A stretch of DNA of 64,000 bases from contig NZ_CP042172.1 of NCBI RefSeq assembly GCF_005937985.2, forward strand, positions 1,178,001 through 1,242,000, given 5' to 3'. The stretch's first letter is position 1. Every line of letters begins with the position of its first letter. The notes under the pieces were generated by a model. That model had not been told where the DNA came from, made no database searches, and saw only the letters and a list, made by a program, of their open reading frames with translations. Positions 43,347-51,727 of this stretch are shown piece by piece. Position numbers and translations under genes: made by a program. Source of the stretch: Arthrobacter sp. KBS0702. Lineage in GTDB: Bacteria > Actinomycetota > Actinomycetes > Actinomycetales > Micrococcaceae.

Positions 43347-44871
43347 CTTCATGCTCCTGCTCGAAGGCTTCACCACGGCGCTGCAGCCGGTCTACCTGCT
43401 GTACGCCCTGGGCGGCGTCTTCGTCGGCACTGCCGTCGGCGTGCTGCCGGGCATCGGCCCCGCCATGACGGTGGCCCTGCTGATGCCGATCACCTACGCC
43501 CTGGATCCGGCGGCGGCCCTGATCGTCTTCGCCGGCATCTACTACGGCGGCATGTACGGCGGCTCCACCACGTCCATCCTGCTCAACACCCCCGGGGAGT
43601 CCTCCTCGATCGTCACCGCGCTCGAGGGCAACAAGATGGCTAAGGCCGGCAGGGGAGCGGCGGCGCTCGCGACGGCGGCGATCGGCTCGTTCATCGCCGG
43701 CACCATCGCCACCGTGTTGCTGTCCTTCCTTGCCCCGGTGGTGGCGGACCTCGCCGTCGGGCTCGGACCGGTCGATTACGTGGCACTGATGGTGGTGGCC
43801 TTCCTGACGGTGGGCGCGCTGCTGGGGGCCTCGGTGCTACGCGGACTGGCATCCCTGGCGCTGGGGTTGTTCATCGGCCTGATCGGCATCGATGACAGCA
43901 CGGCCCAGCAGCGTTTCACCTTCGACAACCCCAACCTGGTGGACGGCATCGACATGGTCCTCGTGGCGGTGGGCCTCTTCGCCCTCGGCGAGGCGCTGTA
44001 CGTCGCCTCCAAGCTCCGGCACGGCCCGGTCGAGGTCATCCCGGTCAGCAAGGGCAAGAACGCCTGGCTGTCCAAGGAGGACTGGAAGCGGTCCTGGAAG
44101 CCGTGGCTGCGCGGGACCTTTATCGGATTCCCGATCGGCACGGTGCCCGCCGGCGGCGCGGACGTCTCCACGTTCCTGTCCTACGCCGCGGAGCGGAAGC
44201 TTGCGAAGGGTGCCCACAAGGCGCAGTTCGGCAAGGGCGCGATCGAGGGCGTCGCCGGTCCGGAGGCCGCCAACAACGCTGCCGCCGCCGGTGTCCTGGT
44301 GCCGCTGCTGACCCTCGGCATCCCGACGACGGCCACCGCCGCCATGATGCTCACGGCCTTCCAGCGCTACCAGATCCAGCCCGGACCGCTCCTGTTCGAA
44401 AACCAGAGCGCCCTGGTTTGGACCCTGATCGCCTCGCTGTACGTGGGCAACCTGATGCTGCTGGTGCTCAACCTGCCGCTCGTGGGCCTCTGGGTGAAGA
44501 TCCTGCAGATCCCGCGGCCCTACCTGTACGCCGGCATCCTGGTCTTCGCGGCGCTCGGCGCGTTCTCGGTGAACTTCTCGCCGAGCGACGTCGGCGTGCT
44601 GCTGGTGGTCGGCATCCTGGGCTACTTCATGCGCCGCTACGGCTACCCCGTGGCGCCCATGGTGGTGGCGATGATCCTCGGGCCGATGTTCGAGGTGCAG
44701 CTGCGGCGCTCGCTGCAGCTCTCCCAGAATGACCCCGCGGCCCTGATCTCCACCCCGTTCGCCGTCGTGGTCTACGCGACCATGGGCCTGATCTTCCTCG
44801 GCTCCTGGTGGCTGCGCCGCCGCCAGGCCGCCCTGGAAACGGTGACCGAGAAGGAAGAGGTGTCCGTCTAG
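43339..44871 (+). CDS. tctA: Tricarboxylate transporter large membrane subunit TctA
   Basis: This 510-residue permease has about 11-12 membrane helices. It shows the conserved [40 protein letters not shown] and the second copy [19 protein letters not shown] / [16 protein letters not shown]. These match TctA proteins closely. It drives uptake of tricarboxylates using the ion gradient with TctC as the receptor. A long hairpin follows the gene. Confidence 0.95.
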   Translation: MDNFMLLLEGFTTALQPVYLLYALGGVFVGTAVGVLPGIGPAMTVALLMPITYALDPAAALIVFAGIYYGGMYGGSTTSILLNTPGESSSIVTALEGNKMAKAGRGAAALATAAIGSFIAGTIATVLLSFLAPVVADLAVGLGPVDYVALMVVAFLTVGALLGASVLRGLASLALGLFIGLIGIDDSTAQQRFTFDNPNLVDGIDMVLVAVGLFALGEALYVASKLRHGPVEVIPVSKGKNAWLSKEDWKRSWKPWLRGTFIGFPIGTVPAGGADVSTFLSYAAERKLAKGAHKAQFGKGAIEGVAGPEAANNAAAAGVLVPLLTLGIPTTATAAMMLTAFQRYQIQPGPLLFENQSALVWTLIASLYVGNLMLLVLNLPLVGLWVKILQIPRPYLYAGILVFAALGAFSVNFSPSDVGVLLVVGILGYFMRRYGYPVAPMVVAMILGPMFEVQLRRSLQLSQNDPAALISTPFAVVVYATMGLIFLGSWWLRRRQAALETVTEKEEVSV

Positions 44872-44881
44872 CCACCACACC

Positions 44882-44927
44882 GGCAGGCCGCGGCAGTGTT
44901 CTCAACGAAACACTGCCGCGGCCTGCC
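44882..44927. terminator. Hairpin after tctA, 19-base-pair perfect stem
   Basis: GGCAGGCCGCGGCAGTGTT pairs perfectly with its complement around the loop CTCAACGA. There is no T-run, as in many high-GC terminators. It separates the Tct operon from dxr. Confidence 0.85.
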
Positions 44928-44987
44928 GCCGTGCCTGGCTGGACCGCACGGAAACGCGGGGCCGCCGCGGTGCGGGATACTGGAACC

Positions 44988-46172
44988 ATGCAGCCGCGCA
45001 CAATCGTCCTCCTCGGATCCACCGGTTCCATCGGCACCCAGGCCATCGACGTCGTCGACGGCGCCCCGCACCTCTTCGAGATCGTGGCCCTCAGCGCTGG
45101 CGGCGGCAACCTCGAACTCCTGGCCCGGCAGGCCGTGCACACCCGGGCCCGCGCCGTCGGCATCGCCAGCGGGGACGCCGCGGCCCTCCAACAGCTGATC
45201 GACGACGCCGCCCGTGCGGCCGGCGTCGCCGGCTACCGGCCGGAGATCGTCACCGGCCCGGACGCCTCCACCCGGATCGCCGAAGTCCCGGCCGACGTTG
45301 TGCTCAACGGCATCACCGGCTCGATCGGACTCGCCCCCACCCTCGCAGCGCTGAAATCCGGCGCGACGCTGGCGTTGGCGAACAAGGAGTCCCTGATCGT
45401 GGGCGGGTCCCTGGTCAAGGCCGCTGCCCGCGAGGGGCAGATCGTCCCGGTCGACTCCGAGCACTCCGCGATCGCCCAGTGCCTGCGCTCCGGCACGGCC
45501 GCCGAGGTGGACCGGCTGGTGCTGACGGCGTCAGGCGGCCCGTTCCGTGGCATGACGCGGGAGCAGCTGCGCGACGTCACGCCCCGGGAAGCCCTGGCGC
45601 ACCCCACCTGGGACATGGGCCTGATGGTCACGACCAACTCCGCGAGCCTGGTCAACAAGGGACTGGAGCTCATCGAAGCCCACCTGCTCTTCGACATCCC
45701 GCTGGAGCGGATCGACGTCGTCGTGCACCCGCAGTCGGTGGTGCACTCCATGGTCCAGTTCGTGGACGGCTCCACCATTGCGCAGGCCTCCCCGCCGGAC
45801 ATGCGCCTGCCGATCGCCCTCGGCCTCGGCTGGCCGGACCGGGTGGCCGGCGCGGCGCAGCCCTGCGACTGGACGAAGGCCACCAGCTGGACCTTCGAGC
45901 CGCTGGATACCCGGGCGTTCCCCGCCGTCGGTCTGGCCAAGGAGGCCGCCCGGCAGGGAAGCACCTTCCCCGCCGTGTTCAACGCCGCGAACGAGGAGGC
46001 GGTGATGGCCTTCCACGCCGGCCGGATCCGCTTCACCGAGATTGTCGATACGATCGAAGCCGTCCTCAGCGGGCACTCAGGATCCTCCGGGCTGACGGTC
46101 GAATCCGTGCTGGATGCTGAACAATGGGCACGGGCGCGGACCCTTGAACGTTTGGCCGTTGGAAGTGCCTAA
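44988..46172 (+). CDS. dxr: 1-deoxy-D-xylulose 5-phosphate reductoisomerase
   Basis: This is a 394-residue enzyme converting DXP to 2-C-methyl-D-erythritol 4-phosphate with NADPH in the MEP isoprenoid pathway. NADPH loop [14 protein letters not shown] is at the N-terminus. The metal and substrate motifs [24 protein letters not shown] and SGGPFRGM follow, and [11 protein letters not shown] is near the C-terminus. The ATG at 44988 is close behind a -10-like GATACT, so the transcript may be nearly leaderless. Confidence 0.97.
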   Translation: MQPRTIVLLGSTGSIGTQAIDVVDGAPHLFEIVALSAGGGNLELLARQAVHTRARAVGIASGDAAALQQLIDDAARAAGVAGYRPEIVTGPDASTRIAEVPADVVLNGITGSIGLAPTLAALKSGATLALANKESLIVGGSLVKAAAREGQIVPVDSEHSAIAQCLRSGTAAEVDRLVLTASGGPFRGMTREQLRDVTPREALAHPTWDMGLMVTTNSASLVNKGLELIEAHLLFDIPLERIDVVVHPQSVVHSMVQFVDGSTIAQASPPDMRLPIALGLGWPDRVAGAAQPCDWTKATSWTFEPLDTRAFPAVGLAKEAARQGSTFPAVFNAANEEAVMAFHAGRIRFTEIVDTIEAVLSGHSGSSGLTVESVLDAEQWARARTLERLAVGSA

Positions 46173-46212
46173 GAAGTAGCCCACCCGTGCCCAGGAAGAA
46201 GCAAAGCCCAGT

Positions 46213-47544
46213 ATGAGCCCCGTTGTCCTCTTTATCCTCGGTGTCGTCTTCGTGGCGATCGGCATCGCCGTGTCCATCGCCCTGCACGAGGTCGGGCACC
46301 TGGTCCCGGCCAAGCTCTTCAAGGTGCGCGTCACGAAGTACATGATCGGCTTTGGACCCACCGTCTGGTCCCGGCGCCGGGGCGAAACCGAATACGGCTT
46401 GAAGGCGATCCCGCTGGGCGGCTTCGTCTCCATGATCGGGATGTACCCGCCGAACAAGACCGACGGCAGCGTCCGGCCCTCCAGCACCGGAATGTTCCAG
46501 TCCCTCGCCACCGACGCCCGCTCCCTGGCGCATGAGGAAGTCGGCCCCGAGGACGCGAACCGGGTCTTCTACCGGCTGCCGGTCTGGAAGAAGATCATCA
46601 TCATGCTGGGCGGGCCCGCGATGAACCTGTTGATCGGCGTGGTGCTGACCGCCGTGCTGTTGATGGGCTTCGGCGTGGCGAGCTCCACCACCACGATCGC
46701 CGACGTCTCCAAATGCCAGGTCATGGCCGGCCAGACTGTCGACCCGAACTCTGCCGACTGCAAACTCACCCCCGCGGCCGCCGCCGGCCTTAAGCCGGGC
46801 GACCGGATCACCTCGTTCGACGGCAAGGCCGTCACCAGCTGGGACGAGCTCACCGGCTGGATCCGCTCCTCGGCGGGCAAGCAGGTCACCATCACCGTGG
46901 AGCGCGACGGCACCCCCGTCACCGCGACGGTCACTCCGGTCCTGTCCGCCCGGCCGGTGGTCGGCGAGGACGGCCGGCAGGCCAAGGATGCCGCCGGCAA
47001 GCCCCGCTACCAGGACGTCGGCTTCCTCGGGATCGGGGCGCAGACGGCCCTCGTGCAGCAACCGGCGACGGCCGTCCTGCCGCTGGCCGGCGAGAACATC
47101 AAGCAGATCGCCGGCGTCGTCGTGAACCTCCCGGCCCGCGTGGCCGGCGTGGCCCAGGCAGCCTTCAGCGAGGAGCCCCGCGACCCCAACGGTCCCATCA
47201 GCGTCGTCGGCGTGGGCCGGGTGGCCGGCGAGGTCGCTGCCATGGAACAGGTGCCGCTGCAGAGCCGGCTGGCCGCCTTGGTGGGGCTGCTCGCCGGGCT
47301 GAACTTCGCCCTGGCCGTGTTCAACCTCGTCCCGTTGCTGCCGCTCGACGGCGGCCACGTCGCGGGGGCGCTGTATGAGGGGGCGCGGCGACGGATCGCC
47401 AAGCTGCTCGGCCGGCCGGACCCGGGCGCGTTCGACATCGCCAAGCTGCTGCCGGTCACCTACGTCGTGGCCGTGCTGCTGATGGGCATGTCCGCGCTGC
47501 TGATCTACGCGGACATCGTCAAGCCGGTCAACCTCTTCGGCTAA
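46213..47544 (+). CDS. rseP: RseP-like site-2 metalloprotease (M50)
   Basis: This is a 443-residue intramembrane zinc protease. The HExxH motif is H25-E26-V-G-H29 in the first helix, and the third zinc ligand is D379 in PLDGGH near the C-terminus. A PDZ domain sits in between (about 185-250, AAGLKPGDRITSFDGK). Homologues cleave anti-sigma factors and remnant signal peptides. It is next to dxr in the usual order. The loop after the first helix (TDARSLAHEEVGPEDANRV) is long, as in actinobacterial Rip1-type proteins. Confidence 0.94.
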   Translation: MSPVVLFILGVVFVAIGIAVSIALHEVGHLVPAKLFKVRVTKYMIGFGPTVWSRRRGETEYGLKAIPLGGFVSMIGMYPPNKTDGSVRPSSTGMFQSLATDARSLAHEEVGPEDANRVFYRLPVWKKIIIMLGGPAMNLLIGVVLTAVLLMGFGVASSTTTIADVSKCQVMAGQTVDPNSADCKLTPAAAAGLKPGDRITSFDGKAVTSWDELTGWIRSSAGKQVTITVERDGTPVTATVTPVLSARPVVGEDGRQAKDAAGKPRYQDVGFLGIGAQTALVQQPATAVLPLAGENIKQIAGVVVNLPARVAGVAQAAFSEEPRDPNGPISVVGVGRVAGEVAAMEQVPLQSRLAALVGLLAGLNFALAVFNLVPLLPLDGGHVAGALYEGARRRIAKLLGRPDPGAFDIAKLLPVTYVVAVLLMGMSALLIYADIVKPVNLFG

Positions 47545-47768
47545 GCCGGGCGCCGCGGGTTCCCGCGAAGTCTGCGGCCGCCCCGGTTTCCCGCGGACCG
47601 CGGGCGCAAGGGCCTCGGGAACGGAGTGGCCGGGCGGGAGCGTCGCCTCGGCCTGCGGCCCGGGCAACCCCAGCGGAGTGATTTTGAAGTATCAGTCTTT
47701 TCAGGCTTATTTTCAGTAATCAGTTGAAAACGATTGATCCTCCGGGATCAGCCCCCTAGGCTGGGGCT
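47545..47768. other. Gap with AT-rich regulatory stretch
   Basis: The first part of this gap is GC-rich with no recognised gene. Bases of about 47680-47740 are markedly AT-rich. They include TTTTCA (47710-47715) and TGAAAA (47725-47730), an inverted repeat with 9 bases between, plus another TTTTCA half-site about 15 bases upstream. This looks like promoter and operator DNA for the SatD-like gene. Confidence 0.5.
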
Positions 47769-48497
47769 ATGTACGTGATGACCATCGACCAGCGCGGCAG
47801 CAGCACCGACATCGACCGCGTCCCGGGCCTGCTCGCCGAGTTGAAAGGTCTCTCCACGGCCGGGCGCTTTGAGCGTTCGGTGGGCGATGAGGTCCAGGGG
47901 GTCGTGGAGCGGCCCGAGGAAGTCGTCGGGATTGCCCTGCACGTGCTGCGGAGCGGCCGGTGGTATGTGGGAATCGGGGTGGGTGCCGTGGACCTGCCGC
48001 TGCCGGCCAGCCCCCGGGAGGGCTCCGGTCCTGCCTTCGTGGCGGCGCGGGCGGCCGTCGAGAGTGCCAAGTCCGGCTCCGCGCATGTGCCGGTCGCCGT
48101 CGTCTCCGGCGCGCTGCGCAGGAGAGAGGCTGCGCCCTCGCCCGCGGGGTCAGCCGGCGCCCGCGCCTGCGCCAACGCCGAGGCCGTGCTGCGCCTGATC
48201 GGCCGGCTCGTCCAGGACCGGACCGCCGCCCAGTGGAAGGTGGTGGATGCGCTGCGTTCCGTCCAGCACGGCCATGCCGGCACGCACGGCACGCAGAAAA
48301 TCGCCGCCCAAAAACTCGGAATCACCGAGCAATCGGTGAGCCGTGCGCTGCTGCGCTCCGGCTGGCAGGAAGAATGGGCCGCGAGGCCGGCGGCGGAAAT
48401 GCTGCTGTCCTTCGCCCACGGACTCATCACCGGCACCCCCGACGCCGGGGAGCAGTCGGATCCCCGCACCCGGGACAGCACAGAAGGAGACCGGTGA
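47769..48497 (+). CDS. SatD-like protein
   Basis: This 242-residue protein matches the SatD family by eye: the MYVMTIDQRGSSTDIDRV start, SVGDEVQGVVERPEEV, YVGIGVGAVDLPLP and GPAFVAARAAVESAK. The C-terminal part (about 150-215) includes a helix-turn-helix-like stretch (TQKIAAQKLGITEQSVSRALLRSGW), so it may bind DNA. SatD was first found in an acid-tolerance operon of Streptococcus mutans, but its activity is not well known. The stop codon overlaps the membrane partner gene by four bases. Confidence 0.75.
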   Translation: MYVMTIDQRGSSTDIDRVPGLLAELKGLSTAGRFERSVGDEVQGVVERPEEVVGIALHVLRSGRWYVGIGVGAVDLPLPASPREGSGPAFVAARAAVESAKSGSAHVPVAVVSGALRRREAAPSPAGSAGARACANAEAVLRLIGRLVQDRTAAQWKVVDALRSVQHGHAGTHGTQKIAAQKLGITEQSVSRALLRSGWQEEWAARPAAEMLLSFAHGLITGTPDAGEQSDPRTRDSTEGDR

Positions 48498-48979
48498 ACG
48501 CCCTCTGGATCACCCTGGCCCTGCTCACCGCAGGTTTTGCCGGCTGGCCGGTGACCGCCCTCGTCTTCCGGCTCGCCCGGACCATCGACGACCGGGCCGA
48601 CGCCGCCGACGCCGCCAGCGCCGCGGACCCGGCCACTGACCCTGCGGCCGATGTCACCGTTGACCCCGCTGTCACCTCCGGATCGGCTGTCACAACCACG
48701 GCCGGGACAGCCGGCGCCGCGGACGCCTCCGTCAGCAGCCCCCGGATCCTCCGCGGCGGCGCCATCATCGGCGTCCTCGAGCGCCTCGCGGTCTGCGTGG
48801 CCGTCCTGACGGGCCAGCCTGTCGCCATCGCCTATGTGGTCGCGATCAAGGGCCTGGGGCGCTTCGCCGAGCTCAAGGAAACACCGGTGGCGGCCGAACG
48901 GTTCATCATCGGCACCCTCACCTCGCTGCTCTGGGCGGCCGGGGTCGCCGCCCTGGCCAAGGTGCTGCTCCTCGGCTGA
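48494..48979 (+). CDS. Membrane partner of the SatD-like protein
   Basis: This 161-residue protein has a helix at the N-terminus (about 5-25), a low-complexity Asp/Ala/Thr-rich loop (30-85), and two or three C-terminal helices. The C-terminal part (GVLERLAVCVAVL, AIKGLGRFAELKE, ERFIIGTLTSLLWA) has the LER...aaK...RF...GT..S pattern seen in DUF3307-type proteins that often sit beside SatD. It starts with GTG overlapping the upstream stop. Function is unknown; the pair is likely to act together at the membrane. Confidence 0.72.
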   Translation: MNALWITLALLTAGFAGWPVTALVFRLARTIDDRADAADAASAADPATDPAADVTVDPAVTSGSAVTTTAGTAGAADASVSSPRILRGGAIIGVLERLAVCVAVLTGQPVAIAYVVAIKGLGRFAELKETPVAAERFIIGTLTSLLWAAGVAALAKVLLLG

Positions 48980-49007
48980 CGCCCCGGACAGGCGATAGGG
49001 TATCCGT

Positions 49008-49301
49008 ATGACTGTTTTTGCTGTTGAGTACGTTTACGACGCCGAATCCGCCGAAACCCGCGACGCCACCCGGCCCGCCCACCGCGAATGGACCGCGGGA
49101 CTTGCCGAGGAAGGCACGATCCTGGCCAGCGGCCCGTACTCGGACGGCGCCGGCGCGCTGCTGATCTTCAAGGCGGCCGACGAACAAGCCCTCAACGAAA
49201 TCCTCAAGCAGGACCCTTTCGCCGGTGCAGGCGCCATCTCCGGCACCCGCACGATGGTTTGGGCCCCGCTGACCGGCCTGCTGGCCGAGCACGCGGCCTA
49301 G
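49008..49301 (+). CDS. YciI-family protein
   Basis: This 97-residue protein of the dimeric alpha/beta-barrel superfamily has the conserved pattern RPAHREWTAGLAEEGTILASGPY and DPFAGAGAI. Its His and Asp match the putative active site of YciI. Its biochemical role is uncertain. The ATG follows a -10-like TAGGGT at about 48993-48998 by nine bases, so translation may start from a leaderless transcript. Confidence 0.87.
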   Translation: MTVFAVEYVYDAESAETRDATRPAHREWTAGLAEEGTILASGPYSDGAGALLIFKAADEQALNEILKQDPFAGAGAISGTRTMVWAPLTGLLAEHAA

Positions 49302-49334
49302 CCCGCTCCGCCCACCCGCCATCGATCTTCGACC

Positions 49335-49340
49335 TAGAAT
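49335..49340 (+). promoter_or_regulatory. -10 element (TAGAAT) ahead of ispG
   Basis: TAGAAT matches the consensus of the actinobacterial -10 and lies 22 bases before the GTG start of ispG. Identical boxes precede the DivIVA-repeat gene and ylxR. No clear -35 is seen. Confidence 0.5.
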
Positions 49341-49361
49341 TCGATCCACAGAGGAGTCCAC

Positions 49362-50528
49362 GTGACCTCGGTCAGCCTGGGAATGCCATCGGCACCGCCC
49401 CCCGTTCTTGCCCCACGCCGAAAGACCCGCCAGATCAAGGTGGGTTCGGTCGGCGTCGGCTCCGACTCGCCGATCAGCGTGCAGTCGATGACCACGACTC
49501 CGACCACGGACATCAACGCCACCCTGCAGCAGATCGCCGAACTGACCGCGTCCGGCTGCGACATTGTCCGTGTCGCCTGCCCGTCCGCGGACGACGCCGA
49601 GGCGCTGCCGATCATCGCCCGGAAGTCGCAGATCCCGGTGATCGCGGACATCCACTTCCAGCCGAAGTACGTCTTCGCCGCCATCGAGGCCGGCTGCGCG
49701 GCCGTCCGCGTCAACCCCGGCAACATCCGCAAGTTCGATGACCAGGTCAAGGAAATCGCCCGGGCGGCCAAGGACCACGGCACCTCGATCCGGATCGGCG
49801 TAAACGCCGGTTCGCTGGAGCCGGGCATCCTGAAGAAGTACGGCAAGGCCACCCCGGAGGCCCTCGTGGAGTCCGCGGTCTGGGAGGCCTCGCTGTTCGA
49901 AGAGCACGGCTTCCATGACTTCAAGATCTCGGTCAAGCACAACGACCCCGTCATCATGGTCGCGGCCTACGAGATGCTCGCGGAGAAGGGCGACTGGCCC
50001 CTGCACCTCGGCGTGACCGAGGCCGGTCCGGCGTTCCAAGGCACCATCAAGTCCGCCACCGCTTTCGGCGCGCTGCTCTCGCGCGGTATCGGCGACACCA
50101 TTCGGGTTTCCCTCTCGGCCCCGCCGGTGGAGGAAATCAAGGTGGGCAACCAGATCCTGCAGTCACTGAACCTGCGTCCGCGCAAGCTCGAAATTGTCTC
50201 CTGCCCGTCCTGCGGCCGCGCCCAGGTGGACGTCTACACGCTCGCCGAGCAGGTCACGGCAGGCCTCGAGGGCATGGAGGTCCCGCTGCGCGTCGCCGTC
50301 ATGGGCTGCGTGGTCAACGGTCCCGGGGAAGCCCGTGAAGCGGACCTCGGCGTGGCGTCCGGCAACGGCAAGGGCCAGATCTTCGTCAAGGGCGAGGTCA
50401 TCAAGACCGTCCCCGAGGACCAGATCGTTGAGACACTGATCGAAGAGGCCATGCGTCTCGCAGAAGAGATGGGGGAGTCTGATGGCGAAGATGCTGTCCA
50501 GGGTAGCCCCGTGGTTAGCGTCTCGTAG
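49362..50528 (+). CDS. ispG: 4-hydroxy-3-methylbut-2-en-1-yl diphosphate synthase
   Basis: This 388-residue iron-sulfur enzyme acts in the MEP pathway, converting MEcPP to HMBPP. The N-terminal TIM-barrel part includes [16 protein letters not shown] and [14 protein letters not shown] segment ([12 protein letters not shown]). The C-terminal domain has the [4Fe-4S] ligands in SCPSCGRAQ and [10 protein letters not shown]. It starts with GTG after AGAGGAG. Its 3' end overlaps the start of the GNAT gene by 47 bases. Confidence 0.97.
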   Translation: MTSVSLGMPSAPPPVLAPRRKTRQIKVGSVGVGSDSPISVQSMTTTPTTDINATLQQIAELTASGCDIVRVACPSADDAEALPIIARKSQIPVIADIHFQPKYVFAAIEAGCAAVRVNPGNIRKFDDQVKEIARAAKDHGTSIRIGVNAGSLEPGILKKYGKATPEALVESAVWEASLFEEHGFHDFKISVKHNDPVIMVAAYEMLAEKGDWPLHLGVTEAGPAFQGTIKSATAFGALLSRGIGDTIRVSLSAPPVEEIKVGNQILQSLNLRPRKLEIVSCPSCGRAQVDVYTLAEQVTAGLEGMEVPLRVAVMGCVVNGPGEAREADLGVASGNGKGQIFVKGEVIKTVPEDQIVETLIEEAMRLAEEMGESDGEDAVQGSPVVSVS

Positions 50529-51384
50529 GGACGGCGCCGGCGCGGCTGCCGGACAAGACGTCCGGATCCTGACCGGCGCGGACACCGGTGCCCTGCTGGA
50601 CCTCGCCCGGCAGGACGCCGTCGCCAACGTCTTTATCCTGTCCCACCTCGAGACCGCCGGCACGGCGTCTCCCACCGCCGGCGGCGCCAGCATCTTCGGC
50701 GTGTTCGACGGCGGGGTGCTGCTCGGGGCTTGCTGGGCCGGCGCCAACCTGGTGCCAGTCCAGCTGGATCCGGAGTTCGCCGGCCTCGTGGCGGCAGCGG
50801 CCCACCGCTCCGGCCGCCGCTACGCCTCCATTTTCGGGCCGGCGGAGACGGTCCAGGCCATCTACGCGGCGATGGAGCAGTTGGGCCACGACGCCCAGGA
50901 AATCCGGGGGAACCAACCGCTCCTGGCCATCTCCGGGCCGCCCCTGCTGGAGCCAAACCCCGCTCTTGGCTTCGGCCACCTCGCTGACTTCGACCGGATC
51001 CTGCCCGCCTGCGCGGCCATGTTCGAGGAGGAAGTGGGCTACTCGCCGTACCTAGGCGGCCGCGAGTACTATAGCCGCCGGGTCAAAGGCCTGATCCGGG
51101 CCGGCCACTCGCTGGTCCATCTGGGCCAGGACCGCGAAGTGGTGTTCAAGGCCGAGCTCGGTGCGGTCACCCCGGAGGTGACGCAGGTGCAGGGCGTCTG
51201 GATGGACCCGGCGTTCCGCGGACGCGGCCTGAGCGCCGGCTACATGGCCGCCGTCGTGGTCCTCGCCCAGACGCTGGCGCCGGTCACCAGCCTCTACGTC
51301 AACGACTTCAATACCCGAGCCCGGGCCAGCTATGAGCGCGTGGGCTTCCACCAGGTGGGAACGTTCGCGACCGTGCTGTTTTAG
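50482..51384 (+). CDS. GNAT-family N-acetyltransferase
   Basis: This 300-residue protein has an N-terminal non-catalytic domain (about 25-150, DUF4081-like by position) and a C-terminal GNAT domain. The latter has the acetyl-CoA loop [21 protein letters not shown] near 238-258 and the family end [20 protein letters not shown]. It follows ispG with a 47-base overlap and has GGGGGAG as its ribosome site within ispG. The gene order ispG-GNAT-proS is common in actinobacteria. The substrate is unknown. Confidence 0.9.
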   Translation: MAKMLSRVAPWLASRRDGAGAAAGQDVRILTGADTGALLDLARQDAVANVFILSHLETAGTASPTAGGASIFGVFDGGVLLGACWAGANLVPVQLDPEFAGLVAAAAHRSGRRYASIFGPAETVQAIYAAMEQLGHDAQEIRGNQPLLAISGPPLLEPNPALGFGHLADFDRILPACAAMFEEEVGYSPYLGGREYYSRRVKGLIRAGHSLVHLGQDREVVFKAELGAVTPEVTQVQGVWMDPAFRGRGLSAGYMAAVVVLAQTLAPVTSLYVNDFNTRARASYERVGFHQVGTFATVLF

Positions 51385-51430
51385 ACACCTTCTTGACACG
51401 CAATGTTGACAGAAATCTGGTTGCAGACTC

Positions 51431-51459
51431 TTGTTTTGGCGGCTTAGATCACATAGGTT
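51431..51459 (+). promoter_or_regulatory. Possible promoter for the structured segment
   Basis: TTGTTT (51431-51436) and TAGGTT (51454-51459) form a -35/-10 pair with 17-base spacing. Two TTGACA boxes occur just upstream (51393 and 51406). A transcript from it would begin near 51466, at the start of the structured region. Confidence 0.4.
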
Positions 51460-51465
51460 CTAGCT

Positions 51466-51660
51466 AGCCGCGCCGAGCAGGCGCGTGCGGTCTCAGGGAG
51501 GATCGAACCATTGGCTGCAGGTACCGTCCGAAAGGACAGGATCAGCTAGACCGGCAGCCTTGGACTTAGCGGCACTGGGGACGCAGGGGCCACGCCATCA
51601 CGGGATGACCAGCCGGAAACGGCCAGGGGCTTCCGCGTCATGGCGTGGCTCTTCCATTTG
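51466..51660 (+). ncRNA. Unassigned structured RNA-like segment upstream of proS
   Basis: The segment has several nested hairpins. GGCTGC (51513-51518) pairs with GCAGCC (51554-51559) and encloses GTCC-GAAA-GGAC (51526-51537), a GNRA tetraloop hairpin. A second unit pairs GCCACGCCAT (51589-51598) with ATGGCGTGGC (51640-51649) and encloses another GAAA-loop hairpin (51612-51623). No reading frame fits. I see no T-box, SAM, cobalamin, c-di-AMP or c-di-GMP signature. It could be a riboswitch or leader of proS, or a separate small RNA ending at the last hairpin. Confidence 0.5.
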
Positions 51661-51663
51661 AGG

Positions 51664-51676
51664 ACGGGAATCCCGT
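51664..51676. promoter_or_regulatory. Inverted repeat ahead of proS
   Basis: ACGGGA and TCCCGT are separated by one A, about 55 bases before the proS start. It could be an operator or a small hairpin in the proS leader. Confidence 0.4.
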
Positions 51677-51727
51677 GCGCGGCTAGACGGTAGATTAGTA
51701 GCTGGACAATTTTCGTAAACACCCAGC

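Noticed and set aside
51490..51515. tRNA T-arm on the minus strand
   Set aside because: GGTTCGATCC is present on the complement, but the flanking bases do not pair and no cloverleaf can be drawn.
51385..51727. T-box riboswitch for proS
   Set aside because: GGTACCG occurs once at 51520-51526, but the full conserved T-box sequence, an antiterminator arrangement and a specifier loop were not found.
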